6,915 nt of DNA from an uncultured bacterium. Its GTDB lineage: Bacteria > Pseudomonadota > Alphaproteobacteria > Rhodospirillales > Rhodospirillaceae. The translations under genes and the position numbers were made by a program. The notes under the pieces were generated by a model. It worked only from the letters and a program-made list of their open reading frames with translations. It was not told the origin of the DNA and did not search any database. The stretch is taken from NCBI GenBank assembly GCA_903896775.1, contig CAITZE010000359.1:1-6915 (forward strand), in the 5' to 3' direction. Shown here piece by piece: positions 1 through 6,282 of this stretch (the stretch's first letter is position 1; the number at the start of each line of letters is the position of its first letter).

Positions 1-235
1 CCCCTAAAAATCTACCATCGTATTCTACAACCCATGCGCAAGGGTGCTGGTCGAGTGCTCTGAACCATTCTGAGACGTCCTCTTCCGTAAGTGTTTTGAG
101 GGATTCAGAAGTGCCACCGCCAAACATCCGGACTATTTCAGGGTCAACCCCAAGAGATACACGGTAGGCGATGTCCTCTGGTTGAGAAGAACGCAGAACA
201 ATAGTGCCTGCGTGTATTAAAGGGCGATGCTCCAT
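1..235 (-). CDS. GNAT-family N-acetyltransferase (RimJ/RimL-like), partial, C-terminus off left edge
   Basis: Reading leftward from an ATG at 233-235, an open frame of 78 complete codons runs off the window edge, so only the N-terminal part is seen. It starts MEHRPLIHAGTIVLR. It then has the pattern usual for RimJ/RimL-type acetyltransferases: a first strand (TIVLRSSQPED, about residues 11-21), a DPEIVRMFGGG helix segment (about 31-41), an EEDVSEWFRAL helix (about 52-62), and the start of the central sheet, AWVVEYDGRFLG (about 67-78). The acetyl-CoA-binding Q/RxxGxG/A motif would lie beyond the edge, so the catalytic core is not confirmed. Family members transfer acetyl from acetyl-CoA to amino groups; the substrate here cannot be told. 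A weak TAGAGA-type ribosome site lies about nine bases before the ATG. The gene follows sppA by 37 bases on the same strand and may end that operon. Its GC is near 50%, below its neighbours, and it uses ATA, TTA and AGA codons. Confidence 0.75.
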   Translation of the reverse strand, partial: MEHRPLIHAGTIVLRSSQPEDIAYRVSLGVDPEIVRMFGGGTSESLKTLTEEDVSEWFRALDQHPCAWVVEYDGRFLG

Positions 236-272
236 AGTTGTATTTCTCTAATGATGAAAAGCGGCACCCAAG

Positions 273-2057
273 CTACTTCGCGGCTACCGGCGGCATATAA
301 AGCTGCGGCCCTTGTCCCTCAGCGTTGATCTGGTGCATTAGCGGCGTAAAGACCTTGGTGAACCACGCTGCCGTGCGGATAAAAGCGTCGACATCGTTGG
401 GCGCGTCGCTGTCGTCAAAATACTTCAAGACGTCCCACCAACCTTCGCGACTATCGGAGAATTCCACGAGCTTCACGTGATCTGTAGGCTTAAGGCCGAT
501 TTTGACCTTCGTGTAATCGAGCGCTTTCAAGAAGCCACCCAGTTCATCGACGAGCCCCGCGCCAATCGCATCGGCGCCGGTCCATACACGTCCGCGTGCG
601 ACTTTGTTGATTTCCTCTACCGTCTTGCCGCGACCTTGAGCGGCCTTGCCGGTGAAATCGGCGTAAGTCGCGTCCAGCATACGATTGAGCCGTTCGATGT
701 CCTTCGGCGTAAAGTCAGTCGTCGCGCTGAACATGCCGGTGGAATCGCCAAAGGCAATGCGCTCGCGATTGATGTCGAGTTTGGTCAGAGCGTCGCCCAC
801 CACCATTTTGCCGGTGAATACGCCGATGGAACCTGTAACAGTGGCGGGTGAGGCGAAGATGCGGTCGGCAGGCATGGCGATGAAGTAGCCGCCCGAGGCC
901 GCGGTATCGCCCATGCTGACGATCACAGGTTTACCGGCGGCCTTAACACGAATGATCTCGCGCCAGATTGTATCGGAAGCCACGTATGAGCCACCAGGAC
1001 TGTCGATCCGCAAGATAATCGCGTCGATCTTCTTGTCGTTACCGGCTTTGCGAATGGCTTTGACCATGCGGTCGGAATGAATGCCGGCGCGATCAGAGAA
1101 AGGACTGTCGTCGCCTCCGCCGCTGTCGATCTCGCCAACAGCATGAATAACCGCAATGCGTTTATTCGAAGCACCAGCCCCCGGTGTAGAAATCGAGGCA
1201 TAGCGATCAAGAGACACATCGCCCGCACCTTGGTATTGCTTCTTCATGGCGTCGTCGAATTCATCGCGATAGCCGATATGATCAACGAGGCCCTTATCGA
1301 GCGCTTCTTTGGACATCTGCGGGCCTTGGTCGATCAAAGCCTTTACCGCATCGGCGCTCATTTTCCGGTCGGCAGCGATGCCGTCCACCATTTGGCCAAA
1401 CCATGAACCCAGCAAGGCACGCGTTTCTTCGCGGTTGGCGTCGGACATGCCGGTGTTGGTGATCATCTCGGGCGCGCTCTTATATTCGCCGCGCGCGACG
1501 AAACTGCCTTTGATACCGAAGCGTGCGAGGAAAATTTTCAAGAAAAAAGCGTCGGTTCCAATGCCGGCGATACCGACTGAACCTGAAGGCTGTACCCATA
1601 TGTCGCTAAAAGCTGTCGCAAGATAATAGCTCGGCAAAGCGCCTTCGCCTTCACCTATGCTCTCGGAAAAGAGAACGGCAGGCTTACCGGCAGCGCGAAA
1701 CTCAGCAATCGCATCGCGCAACTCTTGGCTTTGCGCAAGGCCAACACTGGGATTGCCGAGCGTTGCCTTGATCGCGACAACACGCGCATCGTCTTTGGCT
1801 TTGCGGATAGCAATGACAGCATCCTGCAATGTGGTCGCAGACTTTAGTGAGAGGCCTTCGAGATGAGGGCCGCCGGGACCTTCCACAAAGTTCTTATCGA
1901 GATCCAGCGTGAGCACTATTTTGTTGGGCACCGCCGCAGCCGACTTGTGTAGGCCTTCGAAACTGAAGGCGAGGTATAGGACCCCGGCGAAGAGAGCCAT
2001 CGCCAAGAGGCCGATACCGGAAAATATGCCGAGCAGAACGAAACCGAACGTGCGCAT
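273..2057 (-). CDS. sppA: Signal peptide peptidase SppA, 67K type (protease IV, S49 family)
   Basis: SppA is an inner-membrane serine protease that cuts up signal peptides left in the membrane after signal peptidase cleavage. The 594-residue protein has a hydrophobic N-terminal anchor (about residues 5-32), then two S49 domains in tandem (roughly 70-275 and 300-515). This is the long 67K architecture; E. coli SppA is 618 residues. The Ser-Lys dyad is split between the domains as in the E. coli enzyme: the lysine is K193 in GEYKSAPE (E. coli K209) and the nucleophile is S388 in DTAASGGYF (E. coli S409). Other family features are RIDSPGG (about 350-356) and TVTGSIGV (about 406-413), which line the active site. 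The start is set by an AGAAGGA ribosome site at 2067-2073, nine bases upstream. It lies 66 bases after aroC, without a clear terminator or promoter between them, so co-transcription with fabI-aroC is likely. No defect is visible. Confidence 0.95.
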   Translation of the reverse strand: MRTFGFVLLGIFSGIGLLAMALFAGVLYLAFSFEGLHKSAAAVPNKIVLTLDLDKNFVEGPGGPHLEGLSLKSATTLQDAVIAIRKAKDDARVVAIKATLGNPSVGLAQSQELRDAIAEFRAAGKPAVLFSESIGEGEGALPSYYLATAFSDIWVQPSGSVGIAGIGTDAFFLKIFLARFGIKGSFVARGEYKSAPEMITNTGMSDANREETRALLGSWFGQMVDGIAADRKMSADAVKALIDQGPQMSKEALDKGLVDHIGYRDEFDDAMKKQYQGAGDVSLDRYASISTPGAGASNKRIAVIHAVGEIDSGGGDDSPFSDRAGIHSDRMVKAIRKAGNDKKIDAIILRIDSPGGSYVASDTIWREIIRVKAAGKPVIVSMGDTAASGGYFIAMPADRIFASPATVTGSIGVFTGKMVVGDALTKLDINRERIAFGDSTGMFSATTDFTPKDIERLNRMLDATYADFTGKAAQGRGKTVEEINKVARGRVWTGADAIGAGLVDELGGFLKALDYTKVKIGLKPTDHVKLVEFSDSREGWWDVLKYFDDSDAPNDVDAFIRTAAWFTKVFTPLMHQINAEGQGPQLYMPPVAAK

Positions 2058-2066
2058 ATCGAAAAG

Positions 2067-2073
2067 TCCTTCT
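2067..2073 (-). promoter_or_regulatory. Ribosome binding site of sppA
   Basis: AGAAGGA on the minus strand, nine bases before the ATG at 2055-2057. It is the best Shine-Dalgarno match in the leftward gene block and supports the chosen sppA start. Confidence 0.75.
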
Positions 2074-2123
2074 GCTAACGGTAAAAACCCCGAGGACCTC
2101 TTCGCCGTCCTTACATCAGGGCC

Positions 2124-3215
2124 TTAAGTTCCAGATTGCGCCTGATGGCGCAGCAGGTGATCGGCCAACACGATGGCCAGCATCGCCTCGGCGACCGGCA
2201 CGCCACGAATACCTACGCAGGGATCGTGACGTCCCTTTGTGCTGATGGTGGTATCGCGGCCGTGAATGTCGATGGTTTTGCGCGGGGTCAAGATCGAGCT
2301 GGTGGGTTTAATGGCGACCCGCGCGACAATATCTTGGCCGCTGGAGATTCCGCCAAGGATACCGCCGGCATGATTGGAGAGGAATTTTACCTCGCCTTTC
2401 TTTTTGCCAGCGCGCATTTCGTCGGCATTCTCTTCGCCCGAGAACGCCGCAGCGGCAAAGCCCGCGCCAATCTCTACGCCCTTAGCCGCGTTGATGCTCA
2501 TCATGGCCGAGGCGATATCGGCGTCCAGCTTGCCGTAGATCGGCGCACCCAGGCCTGCCGGAATGCCTTCGGCAATGATTTCGATCACGGCGCCCGCCGA
2601 AGACCCAGCTTTACGCACACCGTCGAGATAGTCGGCCCAGGTTTCTGCGGCCTTGGCATCGGGCGAGAAGAACGGGTTCTTGTCGACTTGCTTCCAATCC
2701 CAGCGCTTGCGGTCGATGACGTGCGGACCAATCTGCGTCAGCGCGCCGCGAATTTTGACGGCCTTGCCTAAACGGCTGGCGAGGACTTTGCGTGCGATGG
2801 CGCCTGCCGCCACGCGCATCGCGGTTTCGCGCGCCGACGAACGTCCGCCGCCGCGATAATCTCGAATACCGTATTTTTTCAAATAGGTGTAATCGGCGTG
2901 GCCGGGGCGGAATTTCTCAGCGATCTCGCCATAATCTTTCGAGCGTGCATCGACATTCTCGATCAGCAAACCAATAGGCGTGCCGGTGGTGACGCCTTCG
3001 AACACACCAGACAGGATTTTCACGGCGTCAGGTTCGCGGCGTTGCGTGGTGTATTTGGATTGACCCGGCTTACGCCTGTCGAGCCACACTTGAAGGTCCG
3101 CCTCGCTCAGCGGAATCAGCGGTGGCACACCATCGACAACGCAGCCAATGGCGGGACCGTGGCTTTCACCGAAAGTCGTGAAGCGAAAGAGAGTGCCGAA
3201 CGTGTTGCTGGACAT
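2124..3215 (-). CDS. aroC: Chorismate synthase
   Basis: AroC catalyses the last step of the shikimate pathway: anti-1,4 elimination of phosphate from 5-enolpyruvylshikimate-3-phosphate to give chorismate, the branch point to aromatic amino acids, folate and quinones. The reaction needs reduced FMN without net redox change. The 363-residue length is typical of bacterial enzymes. All family signatures are present: FGESHGPAIG (15-24, with H19), the FRPGHADYTY segment (102-111, with H106), GGGRSSARETA (122-132), SNHAGGILGGIS (280-291) and KGRHDPCVGIR (327-337). The two histidines correspond to the conserved acid-base residues of the family. The start ATG at 3213-3215 lies 17 bases after the fabI stop, with a weak TGGA ribosome site inside that gap, so translation may be coupled to fabI. 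It sits between fabI and sppA in an apparent operon. The protein looks intact and functional. Confidence 0.97.
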   Translation of the reverse strand: MSSNTFGTLFRFTTFGESHGPAIGCVVDGVPPLIPLSEADLQVWLDRRKPGQSKYTTQRREPDAVKILSGVFEGVTTGTPIGLLIENVDARSKDYGEIAEKFRPGHADYTYLKKYGIRDYRGGGRSSARETAMRVAAGAIARKVLASRLGKAVKIRGALTQIGPHVIDRKRWDWKQVDKNPFFSPDAKAAETWADYLDGVRKAGSSAGAVIEIIAEGIPAGLGAPIYGKLDADIASAMMSINAAKGVEIGAGFAAAAFSGEENADEMRAGKKKGEVKFLSNHAGGILGGISSGQDIVARVAIKPTSSILTPRKTIDIHGRDTTISTKGRHDPCVGIRGVPVAEAMLAIVLADHLLRHQAQSGT

Positions 3216-3232
3216 ATTGTATTCCAGGACGC

Positions 3233-4072
3233 CTATTTGACGAGGTTGGCGCCGGCAAGCAGTTCCGAAATCTGCTGTGAGGCTTCCGGCGCGATCATGC
3301 CGACCGTATGGTATCCACAGTCGACGTGATGGACTTCGCCGGTCACGCCGCTGCTGAGGTCGCTCAGGAAATACAGGCCAGACTTACCCACGTCCTCGAG
3401 CGTGACATTGCGGTCCATGGGCGCGTTAAGCTCGTTCCATTTCAGGATGTAGTTAAAGTCGCCGATACCTTTGGCTGCCAAGGTTTTGATCGGCCCGGCA
3501 GAGATAGCATTAACGCGGATATTCTTACTGCCGAGGTCTGTGGCCAGATACCGGACGCTGGCTTCCAGCGCAGCTTTGGCTACGCCCATGACGTTGTAAT
3601 TGGGCACGACCCGTTCGGCGCCGTAATAGCTGAGCGTGATCAGGCTGCCGCCATTCGTCATCAAGGGCTCAGCATGCCGGCAAATCTCGGTGAAAGAAAA
3701 ACACGAGATATCCATAGTCTTTAAGAAGTTCTCGCGCGTTGTATCGCAGTAACGGCCCTTAAGCTGTTCTTTGTCGGAAAACGCAATCGCATGCACCACG
3801 AAATCGAGACCGCCCCAGGCTTTACGAATTTCGGCGAAAACGCTTTCGACCGAGCCGGAATCGGTGACGTCGCAAGGCAGAATCAAAGACGAATTCAGGC
3901 TTTGGGCGAGGGGGCGGACCCGCTTTTCCAGGGCTTCACCTTGGTAGGTGAAAGCCAGGGAAGCGCCATGCGCGGACACCTGTTGCGCGATAGCCCAGGC
4001 AATAGACCGGTCATTGGCGACGCCCATGACCAAGCCCTTCTTCCCATGCATCAATTGCTGCTGATCACCCAT
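3233..4072 (-). CDS. fabI: Enoyl-[acyl-carrier-protein] reductase (NADH), FabI
   Basis: FabI reduces trans-2-enoyl-ACP to acyl-ACP with NADH, the last step of each round of type II fatty-acid synthesis in the cytosol. It is a Rossmann-fold short-chain dehydrogenase of the enoyl reductase subgroup. The 279-residue product shows the nucleotide motif GVANDRSIAW (17-26), the CDVTDSGSVES segment (67-77), and the catalytic Tyr-x6-Lys as NYNVMGVAK (Y159, K166), with the second active-site tyrosine in the YYGAERVVPN stretch (149-158). ISAGPIKTLAA (190-200) and a VHHVDCGYHTVG tail follow. The frame stays open upstream to 4534, but that part lies antisense to the YihY gene. I chose the ATG at 4070-4072 because MGDQQQLMHGKKG matches the usual alphaproteobacterial N-terminus and a weak GGGCGAG lies upstream; the ATG at 4049-4051 is an alternative. 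Two usual glycines are alanine (A27 and A97). It is the first gene of the leftward block. Confidence 0.95.
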   Translation of the reverse strand: MGDQQQLMHGKKGLVMGVANDRSIAWAIAQQVSAHGASLAFTYQGEALEKRVRPLAQSLNSSLILPCDVTDSGSVESVFAEIRKAWGGLDFVVHAIAFSDKEQLKGRYCDTTRENFLKTMDISCFSFTEICRHAEPLMTNGGSLITLSYYGAERVVPNYNVMGVAKAALEASVRYLATDLGSKNIRVNAISAGPIKTLAAKGIGDFNYILKWNELNAPMDRNVTLEDVGKSGLYFLSDLSSGVTGEVHHVDCGYHTVGMIAPEASQQISELLAGANLVK

Positions 4073-4149
4073 GTCTCGCCCACATGTTTCGTCCGACGTT
4101 TCGCGTCCAAAAACCGCCAAAAAGCTTTCGGGAACCAATAACTTGCGGC

Positions 4150-4177
4150 ATCCTACACGAAACCATTTTTTGGGCAA
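4150..4177 (-). promoter_or_regulatory. Candidate promoter for the fabI-aroC-sppA block
   Basis: On the minus strand TTGCCC (4172-4177) and TAGGAT (4150-4155) are separated by 16 bases. Each matches four of six positions of the housekeeping sigma-70-type hexamers. It sits in the 117-base gap between divergent fabI and the YihY gene, where a fabI promoter is expected, and would give a leader of about 70 bases. The match is only moderate and chance occurrence is possible. No equally good promoter was seen for the rightward gene in this gap. Confidence 0.3.
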
Positions 4178-4189
4178 GGCAGGCGACAA

Positions 4190-5509
4190 ATGAGCCCAGC
4201 CGAAGAGTCCCCAAGGGATATCTCCTTTAGCCATCGTCTCGCCCGTGCCCGAAGGGCGGTGCAGGCGGCGTTCAGCCGTCCCGGTGGCCTTATCCAGTTC
4301 TCTAAAAAACGCCTGGACGAAGTGCAGATCACCCGCGCGGCGGCGGCCTTGAGCTTTTCGACGGCTTTGGCGGTGGTGCCGGCTTTGGACCTTATTCTCG
4401 CGACCGTCGCGGCTTTTCCGGTTTTCGATTCCTTCCGGTTGGCTTTGCAGATGGCCATTGTCACCAATCTCGTGCCCGACACCGGCATGAAGATCAACGA
4501 GGCCCTGGGGAACTTCGTCCAAGCAGCGGGCCAACTCACACCTGTCGGCGTGATCGGCATTGTCATCACCGCCGTTTTCTTATTGCTGACCATTGAAAGT
4601 GCGCTCGATGAAATCTTTCGAGTAATCCACCCGCGTCGATTATCACACCGTTTATTGGTATTCTTAGCGGTCCTAACGATCGGCCCTGTGCTCTTGGGTT
4701 GCGGACTGTCATTGCTGGGATATTTCGCGAGCCAGGAAATGATCGAAGGCAAAGCGGCTCCCATACCAGCGGTAATCCTGCTGGGCAATTTGGCGCCGAC
4801 GCTGCTGACGTGGATGACGCTCACATTTTTGTTCGTGATCTTTCCCAATCGCCGCACGCGACTAAAAGACGCGATGACGGGCGCGGCCGTGGCTGCTCTG
4901 CTGCTCACGGTGTTGCGGTACACTTTTGCGCTCTACATTGTTTTGACGACGTCCTACCAGGCGATCTACGGCGCACTTGCGGCTGTGCCGGTCTTTCTGG
5001 TGTGGATTTTCCTCGTCTGGCTTGCGGTTTTAATGGGCGCGGTTGTAACCGCAACGCTGCCGGATTGGCGTTATGCGCGCGCCGAGGTTGGCGAAGGCAC
5101 CGCGGGACGCCTGTTGCTGGCGTTGGAAGTTCTTGCACGTCTCGCGGCGGTGGGGCGAGGCGGAGTAGGACTCACACTCGAATACCTCGCGCAGAACTTA
5201 GCCGCGCCCGACATTGTGCTCACGGCGATCCTCGATGACTTGCGGACTGGTCAGTTCATTACGGCGACGAATGAACATCGTTGGGTGCTAAGCCGCGATT
5301 TGGAACGCACACCGCTCGCGGATCTTGTGCATCATTTCGGGCTTGGGCTGAATTTCCATATCGGCACCGACGATATGAAAGAAACCGATATGGCAAAACG
5401 CGTTGGTCAGTATCTGCGCAGCGCCGAGGACTCCGAGCGCGCGCAGTTGAGCGTCTCGCTCGCGCGTATCGTTATGCCGCAGCCGGCAAGTGTGACCTCC
5501 GTGCCATAA
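4190..5509 (+). CDS. YihY/BrkB-family integral membrane protein
   Basis: This 439-residue inner-membrane protein belongs to the YihY/virulence factor BrkB family, once misnamed RNase BN; its exact function is not established. A basic cytosolic N-terminus (1-45) precedes about six hydrophobic segments (roughly 49-72, 117-138, 153-179, 195-219, 228-252, 261-288). Family motifs are AAALSFSTALAVVPAL (50-65), FPNRRTRLKDAMTGAAVAAL (218-237) and YQAIYGALAAVPVFLVWIFL (256-275). A soluble C-terminal part of about 150 residues (290-439) follows, which E. coli YihY (about 290 residues) lacks. Its segment from about 327 to 384 (EYLAQNLAAP, ILDDLRTGQFI, RWVLSRDLERTPLADLV) reads like a winged-helix fold. 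An AGGCAGG ribosome site at 4177-4183 supports the ATG. The gene is divergent from fabI and ends only two bases before a terminator hairpin. No frameshift or truncation is seen. Confidence 0.88.
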   Translation: MSPAEESPRDISFSHRLARARRAVQAAFSRPGGLIQFSKKRLDEVQITRAAAALSFSTALAVVPALDLILATVAAFPVFDSFRLALQMAIVTNLVPDTGMKINEALGNFVQAAGQLTPVGVIGIVITAVFLLLTIESALDEIFRVIHPRRLSHRLLVFLAVLTIGPVLLGCGLSLLGYFASQEMIEGKAAPIPAVILLGNLAPTLLTWMTLTFLFVIFPNRRTRLKDAMTGAAVAALLLTVLRYTFALYIVLTTSYQAIYGALAAVPVFLVWIFLVWLAVLMGAVVTATLPDWRYARAEVGEGTAGRLLLALEVLARLAAVGRGGVGLTLEYLAQNLAAPDIVLTAILDDLRTGQFITATNEHRWVLSRDLERTPLADLVHHFGLGLNFHIGTDDMKETDMAKRVGQYLRSAEDSERAQLSVSLARIVMPQPASVTSVP

Positions 5510-5540
5510 AAAAAGAGGCGGCCAATGGGACCGCCTCTTT
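5508..5540. terminator. Bidirectional rho-independent terminator between convergent genes
   Basis: A perfect 10-base-pair stem (AAAGAGGCGG at 5512-5521 with CCGCCTCTTT at 5531-5540) encloses a nine-base loop. On the minus strand the stem is followed by an unbroken run of Ts (complement of 5508-5514), giving a strong terminator for the lipoprotein gene. On the plus strand only TTT then CATAT follows, so termination of the YihY transcript is probably weaker. It fills most of the 53-base gap between the two stop codons. Confidence 0.9.
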
Positions 5541-5562
5541 CATATCATTGCTTGAAGCGCAA

Positions 5563-6048
5563 TTAGCTGACGATTTTCCAGGAACCGTCGGGCTGTTGGC
5601 ATGCGGTGCCATATCCTTTTTGATTTTGACCACCGACGTTAATCTCGGACTGGAACTCACGGCAGTATTCACCGCTTTGGCGACGTCCATCGCGCACTGG
5701 CGTAATGGTGCCGGAGTGACCGTTATCCGGATTATTCCAGATGATAGTTTGATTGAGCGGCGCGCCATAAGCGCGCTGTTCGGCTTCACGCATTCTCGCA
5801 CGATCGGCGTCATCCATACGCTTGCCGATGCTATTGCCGATGGCCGCGCCAGCTAAGGCACCGATGCCGATCGCCGCGATGTTGCCGCCGCCACGGCCGA
5901 ATTGCGAACCAACCAAGCCGCCAAGAGCCGCGCCGGTCATTGTTGCGCCAGCCTCGTTATGACCCTCGGTACAGCCAGCCAACATGAGCCCCGAGGTGAC
6001 GGCAAGTGCTGTTATGATCTTTGGGGTCTTCATCCGCACGACACTCAT
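5563..6048 (-). CDS. Outer-membrane lipoprotein, rickettsial 17 kDa antigen / RT0821-Lpp0805 family, glycine zipper
   Basis: A 161-residue envelope lipoprotein. Residues 6-26 form a lipoprotein signal peptide (MKTPKIITALAV...) ending in the lipobox LAGC, so the mature protein should begin at lipidated C26. The next residue is Thr, consistent with export to the outer membrane. A glycine-zipper region (about 34-76, with GAALGGLVGSQFG and IGALAGAAIGNSIG) is followed by a charged linker (KRMDDADRARMREAEQ) and a C-terminal domain (about 94-161). That domain carries IIWNN, YCREFQSEI and YGTACQQPDGSWKIV, the hallmark of this family, with C129 and C150 as a likely disulfide pair. The ATG at 6046-6048 is chosen because AAAAGGA (6057-6063) lies eight bases upstream. 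The internal ATG at 6031-6033 would also leave a full signal peptide but lacks such a site. The frame is open further upstream, to 6165, without a signal peptide. Function is unknown: structural or surface antigen roles are inferred from relatives. Confidence 0.88.
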   Translation of the reverse strand: MSVVRMKTPKIITALAVTSGLMLAGCTEGHNEAGATMTGAALGGLVGSQFGRGGGNIAAIGIGALAGAAIGNSIGKRMDDADRARMREAEQRAYGAPLNQTIIWNNPDNGHSGTITPVRDGRRQSGEYCREFQSEINVGGQNQKGYGTACQQPDGSWKIVS

Positions 6049-6056
6049 TTGTCTAA

Positions 6057-6063
6057 TCCTTTT
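6057..6063 (-). promoter_or_regulatory. Ribosome binding site deciding the lipoprotein start
   Basis: AAAAGGA on the minus strand, eight bases before the ATG at 6046-6048. It favours this start over the in-frame ATG five codons downstream and over starts further upstream in the open frame. Confidence 0.75.
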
Positions 6064-6105
6064 GCTACTCTCAGATGTATGTCTAACGTTTGACGGGCCT
6101 GGACG

Positions 6106-6143
6106 TTCCCAGCTGCCTTCGAGCTTCGGATTCAGCCTGGGAA
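6106..6143 (-). promoter_or_regulatory. Stem-loop in the probable 5' leader of the lipoprotein mRNA
   Basis: TTCCCAG (6137-6143 on the minus strand) pairs with CTGGGAA (6106-6112). The stem extends by CTG (6133-6135) with CAG (6113-6115) past one unpaired G at 6136, making ten pairs around a 17-base loop. If the promoter at 6152-6179 is real, the hairpin forms almost at the 5' end of the transcript, about 60 bases before the start codon. There is no following T-run, so it is not a terminator. A role in mRNA stability or regulation is inference. Confidence 0.45.
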
Positions 6144-6151
6144 TGGTGGCA

Positions 6152-6179
6152 AAAATAAGGAGCAAAAGGACACTGTCAA
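6152..6179 (-). promoter_or_regulatory. Candidate promoter of the lipoprotein gene
   Basis: On the minus strand a perfect TTGACA (6174-6179) is followed after 16 bases by TATTTT (6152-6157), which matches four of six positions of TATAAT. Transcription would start near 6145 and leave a leader of about 100 bases. The position, between divergent genes, is as expected. Confidence 0.5.
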
Positions 6180-6190
6180 CGGTCGTAAAA

Positions 6191-6213
6191 TGTCAAAATT
6201 GCAAGCATTGACA
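6191..6213. repeat. Inverted hexamer pair TGTCAA-N11-TTGACA in the divergent promoter region
   Basis: TGTCAA (6191-6196) and TTGACA (6208-6213) form an inverted pair whose starts are 17 bases apart; a further TGTCAA lies at 6174-6179, again 17 bases away. One reading is back-to-back -35 elements of divergent promoters; another is an operator for a dimeric regulator shared by pdxH and the lipoprotein gene. Nothing else recognisable fills 6180-6282. Confidence 0.4.
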
Positions 6214-6239
6214 AGGTTCTGCATCGAGCCGACTTTAAA
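6208..6239 (+). promoter_or_regulatory. Candidate promoter of pdxH
   Basis: A perfect TTGACA (6208-6213) faces pdxH. The -10 element is poor: TTTAAA (6234-6239) matches four of six positions but at a wide 20-base spacing, and GACTTT at the ideal 17-base spacing matches only three. The -35 is convincing, while the -10 assignment is uncertain. Confidence 0.35.
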
Positions 6240-6271
6240 CTCTCATATGCGATAGTCATTGTTTCGAACCT

Positions 6272-6276
6272 GGAGG
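6272..6276 (+). promoter_or_regulatory. Ribosome binding site of pdxH
   Basis: GGAGG, six bases before the ATG at 6283-6285. It decides the start against the in-frame TTG at 6259, which has no such site upstream. Confidence 0.8.
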
Positions 6277-6282
6277 CGCCCC

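Noticed and set aside
2080..2110. GAGGTCCTCGGGGTTTTT on the minus strand between aroC and sppA as a possible terminator
   Set aside because: The only pairing is a four-base GAGG/CCTC with almost no loop, so no stable stem precedes the T-run.
2136..2771. Rightward 211-residue open frame within aroC
   Set aside because: No recognisable family, and it is antisense to the fully conserved chorismate synthase; expected in GC-rich coding DNA.
4073..4534. Upstream extension of the fabI reading frame to a 433-residue protein
   Set aside because: The added 154 residues are low-complexity and basic, lie antisense to the YihY coding region, and have no counterpart in FabI proteins, which start just before LMxGK.
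4153..4923. Long antisense open frame (256 residues) inside the YihY gene
   Set aside because: Composition rich in Ser, Thr, Lys and Arg with no motif; it is the complement of a clearly coding membrane-protein frame.
5281..5856. Rightward open frame spanning the end of the YihY gene, the terminator and part of the lipoprotein gene
   Set aside because: It reads through a strong hairpin and overlaps two well-supported genes in other frames; the sequence shows no family features.
6191..6196. Middle TTGACA (minus strand) as a second lipoprotein promoter
   Set aside because: At 16-18 bases spacing the minus strand gives no TATAAT-like hexamer, only GTGTCC-type sequence.
6259..6282. TTG at 6259 as the start of pdxH
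   Set aside because: The GGAGG ribosome site lies downstream of it and is ideally placed for the ATG at 6283; the extra eight residues match no PdxH N-terminus.
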